64,000 nt of DNA from Burkholderia sp. Nafp2/4-1b (GTDB lineage: Bacteria > Pseudomonadota > Gammaproteobacteria > Burkholderiales > Burkholderiaceae), in the NCBI RefSeq assembly GCF_003635165.1, contig NZ_ML058624.1, positions 62,001 to 126,000 on the forward strand. The letters are read 5' to 3'. The translations under genes were made by a program, and so were the position numbers. This document shows, piece after piece, positions 23,168 through 32,178 of this stretch (position 1 is the first letter of the stretch; each line of letters begins with the position of its first letter). The notes beneath the pieces were generated by a model. That model had not been told where the DNA came from and did not search any database. It worked only from the letters and a program-made list of their open reading frames with translations.

Positions 23168-23884
23168 ATGAAGACGATGAAGAAAGCGGCACTGAGGGCA
23201 TTGCAAGTCGGCACGTTTGCGCTCGCGGGTACGCTCGCGGCATGTGGTGGAGGTGACGACAGTCCGAGCACGACGCCTTCGAACGCGTCGTCGGCCACGA
23301 TCAACGGCACGGCCGCGACCGGCGCAGCGATGGCGAATGCGGCGATCACGATCGTGTGCGCGACCGGCAACGGTTCGGGCACGGCCGACGCGAACGGCGC
23401 GTTCTCGGTCACGTTTGTGTTCGCGGGGCCGTGCACGATCACCGGCACGAACGGGACGACCACGCTGCACTCGTTCGCGAGCGGCGGCGGCACGTTCAAC
23501 GTGACGCCGTTGACCGAACTGCTGCTGACCTATCTGGCGGGGCAACTGGGCACGGACCTGAACGGGCTGCTGTCGGGCCTCGCGTCCAATCCGACGTATC
23601 AAAGCGCGTTGACGAACCCCGCTGCCGTTGCCGCTGCGGCGAATGGGGTTGCCCAGACCGTCAAGAACGAAACCGGTGTCACGCTGTCGACGTCCGCGTT
23701 CCTGACGACGCCGTTCAAGCCAGGCCAGGCCGGCCAGGATTCGGACCTCGAAGCGCTGAAATCGAAGGGCGCGCTCGGAGGAAACGGCCAGCCGTCTGCG
23801 ACGTTGCTCGGCAAGGTGGCCGACGCCGGCAAGGCAGCTGGCAAGCCCACCGGCGGCACCGGCGGCAGCGGCAACCCGGCGTAA
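23168..23884 (+). CDS. Lipoprotein with carboxypeptidase-regulatory-like repeat
   Basis: The protein has 238 aa and follows the YjbH gene after 54 bp, with GGAG as Shine-Dalgarno. A lipobox (LAAC, Cys about residue 26) sits after a basic, hydrophobic leader. A Gly/Ser/Thr-rich segment carries a bacterial Ig/CarboxypepD-like pattern (INGTAATGAAMANAAITI). The second half is helical (LTELLLTYLAGQL) and the end is a Gly-rich tail. It is probably a periplasm-facing outer-membrane lipoprotein working with YjbH. Confidence 0.8.
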   Translation: MKTMKKAALRALQVGTFALAGTLAACGGGDDSPSTTPSNASSATINGTAATGAAMANAAITIVCATGNGSGTADANGAFSVTFVFAGPCTITGTNGTTTLHSFASGGGTFNVTPLTELLLTYLAGQLGTDLNGLLSGLASNPTYQSALTNPAAVAAAANGVAQTVKNETGVTLSTSAFLTTPFKPGQAGQDSDLEALKSKGALGGNGQPSATLLGKVADAGKAAGKPTGGTGGSGNPA

Positions 23885-23892
23885 CGGCGAGC

Positions 23893-23924
23893 GAAGCCGC
23901 GCGCGGTGCCGTGCGCGCGGCTTC
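23893..23924 (+). terminator. Strong GC hairpin after the lipoprotein gene
   Basis: Arms GAAGCCGCGCGC and GCGCGCGGCTTC form a perfect 12-bp stem with an 8-nt loop, 8 nt after the stop codon. There is no U-tract, so termination would need Rho or the stem would act in mRNA protection. Confidence 0.6.
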
Positions 23925-24747
23925 ACATCCGACGCGTTGCCCGCCACGCGGGTCGATGTCGAACTCGCGCGCCCGGGCAACTGTGCCTTGGCGGCTGATA
24001 TGACGCCCCGTGTCAATCGGGTTCGTTTTTTCAGTTTTCGAAGGCATGTTGCCTGAATTTCCCGAGGGCGACGTAGCAGCAAATCTCGATGGGGGATCAC
24101 GCTTCTGACATCCGCGGGTTGGCTACCGTGACCCTGAACCAGAATTAGTCCCGGCCGGGAGTGAAGATTCCCGGCTTGGGCGCAACCACTTTCCGCGGCC
24201 GGAATTTGTGCAGCCGCCCGTTGCACAATTACCGTGGTCGCGCGGCAAGCTTGACGACACCCCGCAGCTGCCTTGGTGTGCGGGAAAGTCGCACGGGCCT
24301 GGATGGTGCGCAACGTATTCATCACGCAGATCGAATCGGCGGCCCATGCGAGCGTCGGCAACGCCGTGACGGATTTCGCCAGCCTTATCAACGACTGGAC
24401 CACTTCCGAACCGACGCCACCCTCACCTGCACGTGTTGCGCATGCAGATTGGCGGGTCTGACCTCGTGCACTGACGGGCGCACAGTGCGAGCCGGAACGG
24501 CGTGAGATGTGGTCGTCGAACGTTCGCGATATTCCAGTTCGCCATATGCGTGGTTTCGGTTCGAAAATCACGCCAACCTCATCGCTTCCGCGGCGAATAA
24601 CAACCAAATGTCACATTGTGATGCATGAGGATGGCGTAATAAAAGACCACGGACACCGTGAAAGCCATTCCCATCTCGCGCTTGCCGGAACCTGTCGCGG
24701 GGCGTAAGGTTTATTTCTCTATCGCCCTTTTTCCGGGAGATATCAAA
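23925..24747. other. Intergenic region, no gene recognised
   Basis: The stretch of 823 bp has no confident gene. Codon-like patterns at about 24270-24460 on both strands are weak and lack start signals. The last 100 bp carries the promoter and Shine-Dalgarno (GGGAGA) of the transporter gene at 24748. Relatively AT-rich patches suggest old, decayed DNA. Confidence 0.4.
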
Positions 24748-26118
24748 ATGGCTGCCATGCAATCCGCGGCCACGCCCCTCTCCGACGAGGAAGCCCGGCG
24801 CCAGTTGAACCGCGCCGTCATCGCCAGCACGATTGGCACCACGATCGAATGGTATGACTTCTTCCTCTACAGCACGGTCACCGGCCTGGTCTTCGCAAAG
24901 CTGTATTTCCCGCAATCCCACCCCCTCGTCGGCACGCTGCAGGCGTTCCTGATCTATGCCGTCGGCTTTGTCGCACGGCCGGTCGGCGCGGCGATCTTCG
25001 GCCATTACGGCGACCGCATTGGACGCAAGGCCACACTGATCGTGACCCTGTTGCTGATGGGGCTCGCTACGTTCGCCGTGGCCTTCGTTCCGACCTATGC
25101 CGCGATCGGCATCTGGGGCGCCGTTATCCTCACGGTACTGCGCTTCATCCAGGGCGTCGGCGTCGGTGGCGAATGGGGTGGCTCGGTCCTGATGTCGATG
25201 GAGTGGGCGCGCACCAATTCGCATCGCGGTTTCGTCGCGTCGTGGCCGCAGTTCGGCGTGCCAGCGGGACTGTTCCTCGCCAACCTTGCCGTGCTGGCCA
25301 TGAGCTGGATTTCCGGCAGCGCTTTCCTCACGTGGGGCTGGCGCGTGCCGTTTTTCCTCAGCATCGTACTGGTTGCGATCGGGCTCTATATCCGCCTGAA
25401 CATTCTCGAGACGCCGCTCTTCGCGAAGCTGCTGGCCGAGCGTCGGATCGAAAAGACGCCGATGCTCGAAGTGCTGCGCAAGCAGCCGAAGGATATCGTG
25501 CTGTCGGCGTTTGCGCGGATGGCCGAACAGGCGCCGTTCTATATCTATACGGCGTTCGTGTTCACTTACGGGATCACGGCGCTAGGCGTCACGCGTGAAC
25601 TGCTGCTGGCGGCGGTGCTGGTCGCATCCGTGGTCGAGTTCTTCACCATTCCGCTGTTCGGGCACGTGTCGGACCTGATCGGGCGGCGCCGGATGTACAT
25701 GATCGGCGCGGCTGCCGCCGGCGTGTTCGGATTCGTCTACTTCGCGATGGTCGATAGCCGGAATCCGGTATGGATCTTCGCGGCCATCGTGTTGTCGCTC
25801 GTTCCGCATTCGATGATGTACGGACCGCAGGCTGCATTGATTGCCGAGTCGTTCACAGGGCGGTTACGGTATAGCGGCGCGTCGATGGGTTATCAACTCG
25901 CTTCGGTCATCGCAGGTGGTCCGGCACCGCTGATCGCCACGGCGCTGTTTGCCTACTACCACTCGGGGTATGCGATCGCGGCGTACGTGCTGGTGTGTGC
26001 GGTGCTGAGCCTGGTCGCCGCGTCGAAGCTCGGCGACTATACGAACAAGGATATTTCCCGGGAATACGACGACGCTCGGGGTTTGCAGGATCATGGGCAC
26101 GCGCCACCGCTGACTTGA
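24748..26118 (+). CDS. MHS-family MFS transporter (ShiA/ProP-like)
   Basis: The protein is 456 aa from the ATG at 24748. It has 12 predicted helices. Family marks are TTIEWYDFFLY in helix 1, the loop GDRIGRKATL between helices 2 and 3, RFIQGVGVGGEWGG in helix 4, and the repeat GHVSDLIGRRRMY between helices 8 and 9. This is the metabolite:H+ symporter group, which includes shikimate, alpha-ketoglutarate, citrate and proline/betaine carriers. The substrate cannot be told. It is transcribed alone. Confidence 0.9.
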   Translation: MAAMQSAATPLSDEEARRQLNRAVIASTIGTTIEWYDFFLYSTVTGLVFAKLYFPQSHPLVGTLQAFLIYAVGFVARPVGAAIFGHYGDRIGRKATLIVTLLLMGLATFAVAFVPTYAAIGIWGAVILTVLRFIQGVGVGGEWGGSVLMSMEWARTNSHRGFVASWPQFGVPAGLFLANLAVLAMSWISGSAFLTWGWRVPFFLSIVLVAIGLYIRLNILETPLFAKLLAERRIEKTPMLEVLRKQPKDIVLSAFARMAEQAPFYIYTAFVFTYGITALGVTRELLLAAVLVASVVEFFTIPLFGHVSDLIGRRRMYMIGAAAAGVFGFVYFAMVDSRNPVWIFAAIVLSLVPHSMMYGPQAALIAESFTGRLRYSGASMGYQLASVIAGGPAPLIATALFAYYHSGYAIAAYVLVCAVLSLVAASKLGDYTNKDISREYDDARGLQDHGHAPPLT

Positions 26119-26266
26119 CGGACGACGGGGCGCGATACGCGTGCCGCGACGGTCGTGATCCGGCGCTCGCCGTCCGGTGGGCGCGTTTCACATGGAGCGA
26201 AATCGGGAGAGCCGCCGGACGGCGAGATCGGCGCTGTCGCGTAGCGTCTCGCCCGGCGCAACCGGG

Positions 26267-26455
26267 TCAGCGCTCGCTGATCTTCACGCGCGGCAGCCAT
26301 TCGGCTTCAGCGCCCTGCGTGCCTTTGAGATGGGCGGGAATCGCATCCTGCACGTGCGCGTCGAAGCGACGTACCGCCTCGGTGTCGAGATGCCGGCCGT
26401 CGAACGTCGACTGGCGACGGCTAATCATATTGATGCGAGCGCGTTTTGCCGCCAT
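26267..26455 (-). CDS. Small hypothetical basic protein
   Basis: The protein has 62 aa, starting at the ATG at 26455 with AAGGA about 11 nt upstream. It is basic and predicted helical (MAAKRARINMISRRQSTFDG..., then TEAVRRFDAHVQDAIPAHLK) and soluble. No domain is recognised. It converges on the MHS transporter gene. Confidence 0.55.
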   Translation of the reverse strand: MAAKRARINMISRRQSTFDGRHLDTEAVRRFDAHVQDAIPAHLKGTQGAEAEWLPRVKISER

Positions 26456-27105
26456 GGATGGTATTCCTTGAGAAAACGGGACAGCGCCGAGTGGCGAAGT
26501 GCCATAGATTTACGTGAGAAAGATGTCGCTGCGATGACGCGGCGGGCGACGCGAATCCACCGTCATCACATCGCTCCGTTTCAGGCGCGCCTGCATGCCG
26601 ACCGGCACGCTGCTGCTGAGAATATCCGCGTAGCAATCGCCCTTCCCTGATACCGATCAACCTTCATTCGACGATACCTGTCGAAATGCGCTCAGCCGTG
26701 TTTTCGCACTCGAGAGTTGCGATCTAAAACAGCGATATTGTGATAAGAAAAGTTATCCGGATAGACGCGATAAAAACCCGAAGTGCTCGACACGCTACCG
26801 ACAAACCGGCGTGCTGATTCGCAGCCTGTCGCCACCCGAATCCCGACTTCACGACGATTCGACGCCCGGTCTTGCGCATGATTGCCGGCCCGTCCGCAAC
26901 GTCGCCCCATATTCACCAGCATGGCTGCCGCTCCCGTCAACGCTGCGGCGGCCCCGCACTTCCCCGCACTTGTTCCCGCGACGCAAAACTGTTGGTCCAC
27001 GGTGGGTGTTCGAACTCCGGCCCGGCGCGTCTAGAGTCTGGTCCATCGGATTCATCGATCCGGTCGGCACCGAAGCCGAAAACCAGTCACCTGTCGAGGC
27101 AAATC
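26456..27105. other. Intergenic region before the SDR gene
   Basis: The 650-bp stretch has no frame with convincing protein character. An AT-rich patch (26700-26780) may be a promoter for the small minus-strand gene or for the SDR. The Shine-Dalgarno of the SDR is GAGGC. Confidence 0.35.
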
Positions 27106-27813
27106 ATGAGCACATCCAAAGTCATCATCGTCACCGGCGCATCACAAGGCATCGGCGCGGAAACCGTCCGTGCATTCCGCGCGCTGGGCCATCGCGTGGT
27201 CGCGACGTCGCGTTCGATCGGGCCGTCGAACGATCCGGATCTCGTCACCGTCGCAGGCGACATCGGCGACCCGGCCGTCGCGCGACGCGTGGCCGATACC
27301 GCGATCGAGCGCTTCGGTCGAGTCGATACGTTGGTCAACAACGCCGGCGTATTCATCGCCAAGCCGTTCACCCAATACACCGCCGACGACTACGCGGCCA
27401 TCCTGCGCGTCAACCTGGACGGCTTCTTCCACGTCACGCAGCGCGCGATCGCGGCGATGCAACGCACCGGCGGCGGCCATGTAGTCAGCATCACGACGAG
27501 CCTCGTCGATCACGCGAACAGCAACGTACCGTCGGTGCTCGCGTCGCTCACGAAAGGCGGGCTGAATGCAGCGACGAAGTCGCTCGCGATCGAGTATGCG
27601 AAAGCCGGCATCCGCGTGAACGCCGTGTCGCCGGGCGTCATCAAGTCGCCGATGCATGCGCCCGAGACGCACGCGACGCTCGCATCGCTGCACCCGGTCG
27701 GCCGGATGGGCGAGATGAGCGACATCGTCGGCGCAATCCTGTATCTCGATTCGGCGCCGTTCGTCACGGGCGAGATCCTGCACGTGGATGGCGGCCAGAG
27801 CGCCGGGCATTGA
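27106..27813 (+). CDS. SDR-family protein lacking the catalytic tyrosine
   Basis: The protein has 235 aa. The cofactor loop TGASQGIG (10-17), NNAG (78-81) and the closing GGQSAGH follow classical SDRs. The active site is unusual. The YxxxK position reads A146-S-L-T-K150, so lysine is kept but tyrosine is replaced by alanine, while a Ser (about 132) remains. GIRVNAVSPGVIKSPM is normal. Either another residue donates the proton or the protein is a non-catalytic or altered-chemistry member. It is convergent with the LysR gene and near RidA. Confidence 0.88.
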   Translation: MSTSKVIIVTGASQGIGAETVRAFRALGHRVVATSRSIGPSNDPDLVTVAGDIGDPAVARRVADTAIERFGRVDTLVNNAGVFIAKPFTQYTADDYAAILRVNLDGFFHVTQRAIAAMQRTGGGHVVSITTSLVDHANSNVPSVLASLTKGGLNAATKSLAIEYAKAGIRVNAVSPGVIKSPMHAPETHATLASLHPVGRMGEMSDIVGAILYLDSAPFVTGEILHVDGGQSAGH

Positions 27814-27931
27814 GCGGCGATGGGACGGGGACGAGCCATGCGCCGGCGTCGATGGCGCGACGCAGCTCGCGACCTGGGCTGCCAAGCCGCTCGCGCCCTG
27901 CTGCGCCCCGTGCCGGCATCGCCGGGCCTGG

Positions 27932-28864
27932 CTAGCGCGTCGGCTTGCCGGGCGCCTGCTCCAGATGTTCGATGAGAAAGTCGACGAAGACGCGCACGCG
28001 TGACGACAGATAGCGTGCGTGCGGATACAGCAGCATGAACGGCCGCGAGCGCCCGCCCTGGCTGGACAGCACCTCCACGAGCGTGCGCTCGCGAAGATCG
28101 CGTTCGACGATGAAGCGATAGGTCTGGAACAGGCCGGCGCCGCTGCGCGCGAGCGTGACGCCGGCGAGCACGTCGCCCGACGTGCCGTAGCCGCCGGTCG
28201 TCGCGACGTCGATTTCCGTCGATCCGTCGTTGAACAGCCATGGGATGGGCCGGCCGCTGCTCGGTAGCTCGAACTGGATGCATTCGTGCGCGTCGAGATC
28301 GTCGACGGCGCGTGGCACGCCGGCGTGCTTCAGGTAGCCGGGTGTCGCGACGACGACGAGTTCGGCGTCCTCCAGCTTGCGCGCGACCAGGCTCGAATCC
28401 GCCGGCGCGCGGCCGCGGATCGCCAGATCGAAGCCCTCCTCGGCGAAGTCGATGTTGCGGTTGCTCAGGTGCGTTTCGACGCGTACGTCCGGGTAGCACT
28501 CGCGAAACGCGGGCAGGAGCGGCAGCACGCGATAGTGCCCGTATGGCGTCGGCATGCTGATGCGCAGCACGCCTACCGGCGTCGCCTGCTGGCCGGTCGC
28601 TTCGCGCTCCGCGTCGACGAGCTGCGACAGCGCATCGCGACATTGCTCGAAGTAGCGCCGCCCGGAATCGGTCAGGCGGATCTGTCGCGTCGTCCGGACG
28701 AACAGGCGTACGCCGAGACGCTCCTCGAGCCGGGCGACCGACCGGCTGACCGCGGCCGGCGTGACGCTCGCAGCCGTCGCCGCGAGCGTGAAGCTGCCGA
28801 GTTCGGCGGCCAGGCAGAACAGCTCGATGCTGCCGAGCAGGAGGTCGTCGAATTTTCTTTGCAT
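27932..28864 (-). CDS. LysR-family transcriptional regulator
   Basis: The protein has 310 aa. The HTH covers about residues 12-65 (CLAAELGSFTLAATAASVTPAAVSRSVARLEERLG). The effector domain begins with PVGVLRISMPTPYGHYRVLP. This is the CrgA-like LysR subgroup. It is divergent from the RidA gene (start 29217) across a 352-bp region, so it probably controls RidA, and possibly the SDR, which converges on it. Confidence 0.9.
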   Translation of the reverse strand: MQRKFDDLLLGSIELFCLAAELGSFTLAATAASVTPAAVSRSVARLEERLGVRLFVRTTRQIRLTDSGRRYFEQCRDALSQLVDAEREATGQQATPVGVLRISMPTPYGHYRVLPLLPAFRECYPDVRVETHLSNRNIDFAEEGFDLAIRGRAPADSSLVARKLEDAELVVVATPGYLKHAGVPRAVDDLDAHECIQFELPSSGRPIPWLFNDGSTEIDVATTGGYGTSGDVLAGVTLARSGAGLFQTYRFIVERDLRERTLVEVLSSQGGRSRPFMLLYPHARYLSSRVRVFVDFLIEHLEQAPGKPTR

Positions 28865-29216
28865 ACGGAGGCTCCTGCTTCTTCATGCGTGGCGCGCGGC
28901 GCGGTCGCAAGACGGTTGCTCCGGCGAGCGCTTGCAACGCGGGATCGTCCTTGCGGCCAGCCGGCGCGCATGGTTTCGCCGCGGGACGCTGAAGCAGCGA
29001 GTGTGCATGAATCCCCACTGGGAAACCAGCGCGGCGACGACCGTGGCGGGCTCGCATACGCGGGCCGTGCGCGATTCGTTACATCGCGTGTCGACTCAAT
29101 TGCGCGAACGATATTTACCGGTGTCGACCGCATCACTAGAGTGACTGACAGAGACGCGGCCGACGAACACCTCCGCGCCGTGGCCGCCTTACCTCTCTCC
29201 AACGAAGGAGCAAACC
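28865..29216. other. Divergent promoter region between LysR and RidA genes
   Basis: The 352-bp gap has no gene. The AT-rich part near 29090-29140 is a likely promoter/operator area, and the RidA Shine-Dalgarno is AAGGAG at 29205-29210. No specific LysR box could be proven by eye. Confidence 0.4.
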
Positions 29217-29681
29217 ATGACCGTCGAACATCAGCTGGCCGAACTCGGCTTCACGCTACCCGAACCGCCGCAACCGCTCGGCCGCTATACGGCCGTCAGC
29301 GAAGCCGGCAACCTGTTGTTCGTTTCCGGACAACTGCCGCTCGTCGACGGCAAGGTGGCGTATACGGGCCGCGTCGGCGAACGGCTGAGCGTCGATGACG
29401 GGCGGCATGCGGCGCAGCTCGCGGCGCTGAATGTGCTCGCGCAACTCAAAAACCACCTGGGCGGGTTCGACCGCCTGCATCACATCGTGCGCGTCGAGGG
29501 CCACGTCGCGTCGGCCGACGGCTTCTACGGTCAGCCGGCCGTGATCGACGGCGCATCGGACTTGTTCGCCGCGGTGTTGGGCACCAAGGCCGGACACGCG
29601 CGCTCGGCCTTTTCCCAGCGCCAGTTGCCGGCCGACGCGGCCGTGATCCTGGTCGTGATCGCCGAAATCCTCCCGGCGTAA
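29217..29681 (+). CDS. RidA/YjgF-family protein (Rid subfamily of the 150-aa type)
   Basis: The protein has 154 aa with the family core LLFVSGQLPLVDGK, a stretch AAQLAALNVLAQLK and the final VEIVVIAE-like strand (AAVILVVIAEIL). Length and start (AELGFTLPEPPQPLGRYTAV) match the longer Rid group rather than E. coli RidA (128 aa). RidA hydrolyses reactive enamines and imines. The arginine of the canonical active site is not obvious in this subgroup. The neighbouring LysR and SDR suggest a small amine or amino-acid breakdown locus. Confidence 0.88.
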   Translation: MTVEHQLAELGFTLPEPPQPLGRYTAVSEAGNLLFVSGQLPLVDGKVAYTGRVGERLSVDDGRHAAQLAALNVLAQLKNHLGGFDRLHHIVRVEGHVASADGFYGQPAVIDGASDLFAAVLGTKAGHARSAFSQRQLPADAAVILVVIAEILPA

Positions 29682-29845
29682 TCGCGTTGCCGTCGCGCGG
29701 GCAGCGGCCCTTTCGATGGGAGTGTGCCCTGCCCGCGCCTGAAATTTCCGCTCCGTGCCATCTTTCCGATATAAGGGTCCCACCATCCGAAAGCCTTGCC
29801 TGGCAAGGTTGTACATGATTCAGATACATTGCAATACAAAATATC

Positions 29846-29866
29846 GCATGCGATTTAATCGAATGC
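29846..29866. promoter_or_regulatory. OhrR operator copy 1, upstream of ohr
   Basis: The sequence reads GCATGCGAT-TTA-ATCGAATGC and overlaps a perfect 12-bp palindrome ATCGCATGCGAT (29843-29854). It differs from the consensus GCATGCGAT-N3-ATCGCATGC at one position. It lies 90 bp upstream of the ohr start. Confidence 0.7.
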
Positions 29867-29902
29867 GCTTGACGCCGGCCGACGTCTCCACCAAACTGCG
29901 TC

Positions 29903-29923
29903 GCATGCGATCGAATCGCATCT
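29903..29923. promoter_or_regulatory. OhrR operator copy 2, upstream of ohr
   Basis: The sequence reads GCATGCGAT-CGA-ATCGCATCT, differing from the consensus in the last two positions. It is centred about 57 bp after copy 1 and ends 33 bp before the ohr start, where a bound repressor would block transcription. Confidence 0.7.
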
Positions 29924-29956
29924 GAGAAAAACCTTCCAAATCTGACGGAGTGAACG

Positions 29957-30376
29957 ATGAGCAAGATCGAAAAAGTGCTGTACACGGGCAAGACGCATAC
30001 GACTTCCGGCGGCCGCGACGGTGCGGCGCGCAGTTCGGACGGCCGCCTCGACATCCAGTTGTCGTCGCCGGGCAGTGCCGGCACCGGCACGAATCCGGAG
30101 CAGCTGTTCGCGGCCGGCTGGTCGGCCTGCTTCATCGGCGCGATGCAGCTCGCGGCACGTGCGGCGAAGGTGACGCTGCCGACCGATCTCGCGGTCGACG
30201 CCGAAGTGGATCTGGGCACGGGCGGTAACGCGTATTTCCTGCAAGCGCGCCTGAACGTGAGTGCGCCGGGGCTCGATCGGGACGTCGTGCAGCAGATCGT
30301 CGACACCGCGCATCAGACCTGCCCGTATTCGAAGGCGACGCGCGGCAACATCGACGTCGAGATCCGCATCGTCTGA
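29957..30376 (+). CDS. ohr: Organic hydroperoxide resistance protein Ohr
   Basis: The protein has 139 aa, the normal Ohr length. Both redox cysteines are present: FAAGWSACFIGAM (peroxidatic) and QTCPYSKATRGN (resolving). GTNPEQLFAAG is the Ohr/OsmC signature. The Shine-Dalgarno is ACGGAG. Two OhrR-type operators lie upstream at 29846 and 29903, and a MarR/OhrR gene lies 1.8 kb downstream. The sites imply derepression by organic peroxides. It is a different paralogue from the 166-aa Ohr at 13709. Confidence 0.95.
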   Translation: MSKIEKVLYTGKTHTTSGGRDGAARSSDGRLDIQLSSPGSAGTGTNPEQLFAAGWSACFIGAMQLAARAAKVTLPTDLAVDAEVDLGTGGNAYFLQARLNVSAPGLDRDVVQQIVDTAHQTCPYSKATRGNIDVEIRIV

Positions 30377-30439
30377 ACGCTGAATCGGGCGGCCAGGCGC
30401 CGCCCTCCTGAATCTCCTGCCATTTTCTTGTCGAGGTAA

Positions 30440-30769
30440 ATGATGAAAACCCAACTGATCGCTGCCCTTCTCGTTGCCGTGTCCGCTGCCGTTGCCGCGC
30501 CGGCTTTTGCGAATGAAGCCACCGTGAGCCGTGCGCAAGTGCGCGCCGAACTCGTGCAGCTGCAGCAAGCCGGCTATGCGCCCGGCCGCGCGAACGATCC
30601 GCACTATCCGGACGACCTGCAGGCCGCGCTGACGCGCGTCCGCGCAAACAATACCGTGACGGCCGATACGGCGACGTCCGGTTATGGCGGCGACGCCGCA
30701 GCCGTCGCGCAGTCGGGCAGCCGTGCCGCCGTGCGTGTCGCCGAGCGCTCGATCTACGTCGGCCATTGA
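30440..30769 (+). CDS. DUF4148 periplasmic protein, first of a tandem pair
   Basis: The protein has 109 aa with a signal peptide (residues 1-23, cleavage after AFA). The DUF4148 core is SRAQVRAELVQLQQAGYAPG with DPHYPDDLQAAL. Its function is unknown and the family is abundant in Burkholderia. It is about 65% identical by eye to the gene 74 bp downstream, and the two share an identical upstream signal GTCGAGGTAAATGATG. This indicates a recent tandem duplication. Confidence 0.9.
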   Translation: MMKTQLIAALLVAVSAAVAAPAFANEATVSRAQVRAELVQLQQAGYAPGRANDPHYPDDLQAALTRVRANNTVTADTATSGYGGDAAAVAQSGSRAAVRVAERSIYVGH

Positions 30770-30842
30770 ACGAAACCGCGATCGGCGCCGGTTGCCGGCG
30801 CGCGGCCGCTCTCACTCCGATTACGCTTTCCTGTCGAGGTAA

Positions 30843-31172
30843 ATGATGAAGACCCAATTGATTTCTGCCCTGCTCGTCGCCGTATCGGCTGCCGTTGCCG
30901 CACCGGCCTTCGCAACCGAAAGCACCGTCACGCGTGCGCAGGTGCGAGCGGAACTGGCCGCGCTTCAGAAGGCCGGCTACCTGCCGAATCGCCCGAACGA
31001 CCCGAACTATCCGGATAACCTGCAGGCCGCGCTGAAGCGCGTTCGCGACAACGGCGCGACGGTGGCCGATACCGAAGCATCCGGTTACGGCAACAATGCC
31101 GACGGCGCGACACAATCCGGAAGCCGGAGCGCAGTTCGAACGGCCGAGCGCTCGATCTATTTCGGTCATTGA
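30843..31172 (+). CDS. DUF4148 periplasmic protein, second of a tandem pair
   Basis: The protein has 109 aa, the same layout and length as its neighbour at 30440: signal peptide, TRAQVRAELAALQKAGYLPN, DPNYPDNLQAAL and a C-terminus ending TAERSIYFGH. The start context GAGGTAAATGATG is the same. It probably shares its promoter region with the first copy, and an OhrR-type operator follows 43 bp after its stop. Confidence 0.9.
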   Translation: MMKTQLISALLVAVSAAVAAPAFATESTVTRAQVRAELAALQKAGYLPNRPNDPNYPDNLQAALKRVRDNGATVADTEASGYGNNADGATQSGSRSAVRTAERSIYFGH

Positions 31173-31214
31173 GCGACGCGCCGAAGTCGACGAGATCGTC
31201 CCGGTAAATAAAGC

Positions 31215-31235
31215 GCATGCGATATAATCGCATGC
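31215..31235. promoter_or_regulatory. OhrR operator copy 3, perfect palindrome upstream of the GNAT gene
   Basis: GCATGCGAT-ATA-ATCGCATGC is an exact match to the consensus. The symmetry extends outward to 13-bp arms (31211-31239). TATAAT at 31223-31228 lies inside it, so the operator may cover the -10 box of the 31314 gene. Confidence 0.75.
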
Positions 31236-31313
31236 GCTTTTGACCGTTTACGGCCGACATGACCGATCGCGTCTATGCTGTGCGGCGGACGGCCTTCAAT
31301 CAAGGAGCGGGTG

Positions 31314-32057
31314 ATGCGGGAAGCAACGACGGGGTATGAAGAAGGCGGATCGCATCCGCTCGACAATGCCGTGTGGCACGCGCTTGCCGGCGAGCAGCAG
31401 CGCTTTGCGCTCGGCGACGAGCGTGCGCGGAGGTTTCCGCCAACGCTCGCGCCGTTTGCCGGTCTGGCCGACCGCAGTCCCACCGCCTTCGACGCGTTGC
31501 GCGGCCTCGTCGACGCGCACGGGCCCGCGGCGCTCGTCACCCCGGACGAGATCCCGACGCCGGCCGGTTTTTCCGTGGTCTGGCGCGCGGTGCTGCATCA
31601 AATGATCTGGCACGGAACGCTCGACGATGCGCGGCCTCTGGAGCATGTCCAGCTTGGTGCAACCGACGTGCCGGAGATGCTCGAATTGATCGCGGCGACG
31701 GAACCGGGCCCGTTCGGCCCGCGCACGGTCGAATTCGGCGGCTATCTCGGCATACGCAGGGAAGGACGGCTGGTGGCGATGGCGGGTCAGCGGCTGAGGG
31801 CCGGTGGCCATACGGAGATCAGCGCCGTGTGCGTGGCTCCCGCCTTCCGCGGCCAGCGACTTGCAGCCGGGCTGATTCGATCGCTGATCGCGTCGATCCG
31901 CGCACGGGCGGAAACGCCGTTTCTGCACGTGCTGTCGTCGAATCACGCCGCGATCGAACGCTATCTGACGCTCGGTTTCACGATACGTCGCGACATGCAA
32001 TTGCTGGTGCTGGGGCCTGAGGAAGCCGGAACGGGCCAGCCGCAGCGTCAGCCGTAA
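31314..32057 (+). CDS. GNAT-family N-acetyltransferase under OhrR-type control
   Basis: The protein is 247 aa with AGGAG as Shine-Dalgarno. The N-terminal 110 residues resemble the N-terminal part of FR47-like GNATs. The acetyltransferase fold is C-terminal, with TEISAVCVAPAFRGQRLAAGLIRSLI as motif A (pyrophosphate loop QRLAAG) and LHVLSSNHAAIERYLTLGF as motif B. The substrate is unknown. A perfect operator upstream (31215) ties it to the ohr/ohrR pair, suggesting a role in peroxide stress. Confidence 0.88.
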   Translation: MREATTGYEEGGSHPLDNAVWHALAGEQQRFALGDERARRFPPTLAPFAGLADRSPTAFDALRGLVDAHGPAALVTPDEIPTPAGFSVVWRAVLHQMIWHGTLDDARPLEHVQLGATDVPEMLELIAATEPGPFGPRTVEFGGYLGIRREGRLVAMAGQRLRAGGHTEISAVCVAPAFRGQRLAAGLIRSLIASIRARAETPFLHVLSSNHAAIERYLTLGFTIRRDMQLLVLGPEEAGTGQPQRQP

Positions 32058-32178
32058 CGCTGCCGGCCGCAGCGGTGCGTCGCTCCCGCCGGCCGGAAAA
32101 GTACGGCAATCATGGAAAAAGCGGGCTGTCGCAGTCGCGGCGCCCGCTCGATATTCATCGCGTTGTTGAGCTGTTCGT

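Noticed and set aside
23165..24607. Minus-strand frame of 480 aa over the lipoprotein gene and its downstream gap
   Set aside because: The part over the lipoprotein gene is antisense, and the remainder has no start signal or recognised motif.
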